This document shows, one piece after another, positions 63,510-64,000 of a stretch of DNA of 64,000 nt (position 1 is its first letter; the number at the start of each line of letters is the position of its first letter). The stretch comes from Mugil cephalus. Taxonomy: Eukaryota > Chordata > Actinopteri > Mugiliformes > Mugilidae. A program made the translations under genes and the position numbers. The stretch is taken from assembly GCF_022458985.1 (NCBI RefSeq), contig NC_061781.1, forward strand, positions 1,380,001 to 1,444,000, given 5' to 3'. The notes under the pieces were generated by a model, which saw only the letters and a program-made list of their open reading frames with translations, did no database searches and was not told the DNA's origin.

Positions 63510-64000
63510 TATACAACTTAGTAGGTACACCATGCTAGCACTAGGTTGGACATCCTTTGGTCTTCAGAACTGCCTTAATTCTTTGTGATATAGATTCAAC
63601 AAAGAGCATCATCAAATATAAGGAATGGGTAAAATCTGATCGCTAGGAACTTTCATAGTGGCCTGCATTTTGGTTTGAGTGTTTCTGAAGCTGGTACTTC
63701 AGACCTGAGCAGCAGTTCAGTGGGTTGAAATTCCATGTTGATGAAAGAGGTCAGAGGTTACGCTGGTTGATGCAGTGGACAAATGGCTCACCAACACTGG
63801 AAGAGCTGAAGTTGGACAAATGTAGCCTGGTCTGATGAATTTGTGTTTGTGCTGACAGCAGGAATCCATGAAGCCAACGTGCTACTGCTGCTGGTGTACT
63901 AGTGTGAAACCAGTCAGTCACGGTCTGAATGCTGCAGTCTGTTTGAGTGCTGCTGACCATGCACATCCTTTTTAGCCTGGAAACCAGACCACCTTCACCT
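63510..64000. mobile_element. Rearranged degenerate Tc1-like element
   Basis: CTTCAGAACTGCCTTAATTC then ATAGATTCAACAAAG (63567-63603) resembles the reverse strand of the 3' part of a common fish Tc1-like element. From about 63645 the plus strand resembles its transposase: GTGTTTCTGAAGCTGG, then CACTGGAAGAGCTGAAGTTG, then the WSDE-like CTGGTCTGATGAATTTG (63818-63834), then TGCTGACCATGCACATCC (63950-63967). Parts are inverted or deleted and no long frame survives. It lies in the intron after rab5 exon 3. Confidence 0.55.

Overview
This is nuclear DNA from a ray-finned (teleost) fish. The evidence is intron-split vertebrate genes, many long microsatellites, Tc1/mariner, hAT-like and L2/Rex-type elements, and a tRNA-derived SINE. 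No bacterial, phage, viral or organellar gene was seen. All splice sites were read by eye from GT/AG context, reading-frame continuity and remembered family sequence; no alignment or RNA evidence was available.

Layout. From 1 to about 33.6 kb I find no protein gene I can defend. This gene-poor half holds microsatellites, a repeat-unit cluster (5.5-8.0 kb), a CpG-richer zone that may be a promoter or first exon (10.9-12.1 kb), two copies of a tRNA-SINE, a probable MITE (19.5-20.1 kb), a dispersed repeat family lying in opposite orientations on either side of 21-27 kb, a tandem satellite (27.4-28.3 kb), LINE fragments (29.2-32.5 kb), and two stretches that look like conserved non-coding sequence (17.1-17.75 and 24.85-25.85 kb).

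From 33.7 to 49.3 kb lies a compact gene block: dnajb11 (minus, 10 coding exons), divergently paired with tbccd1 (plus), then crygs (plus, gamma-S-crystallin). The same three genes are neighbours in human 3q27. Convergent to crygs is lcmt2/tyw4 (minus, 14 coding exons, 50.3-59.2 kb). Its introns have taken up a nearly intact Tc1-like transposon, a degenerate Tc1 copy and an L2/Rex-type LINE. Head-to-head with lcmt2 is a Rab5 gene, most like rab5b, which runs off the right edge.

Functionally the genes are unrelated: ER-lumen co-chaperone, centrosome/Golgi positioning protein, lens structural protein, tRNA wybutosine enzyme and early-endosome GTPase. They share promoters or borders rather than a pathway. 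I found no convincing new biological system. The points most worth checking are a probable GC-AG intron in lcmt2, the many-exon structure of lcmt2, a local duplication between rab5 and lcmt2 intron 1, a LINE tail abutting an lcmt2 splice acceptor, the nested MITE insertion, and the uncharacterised inverted repeat family.
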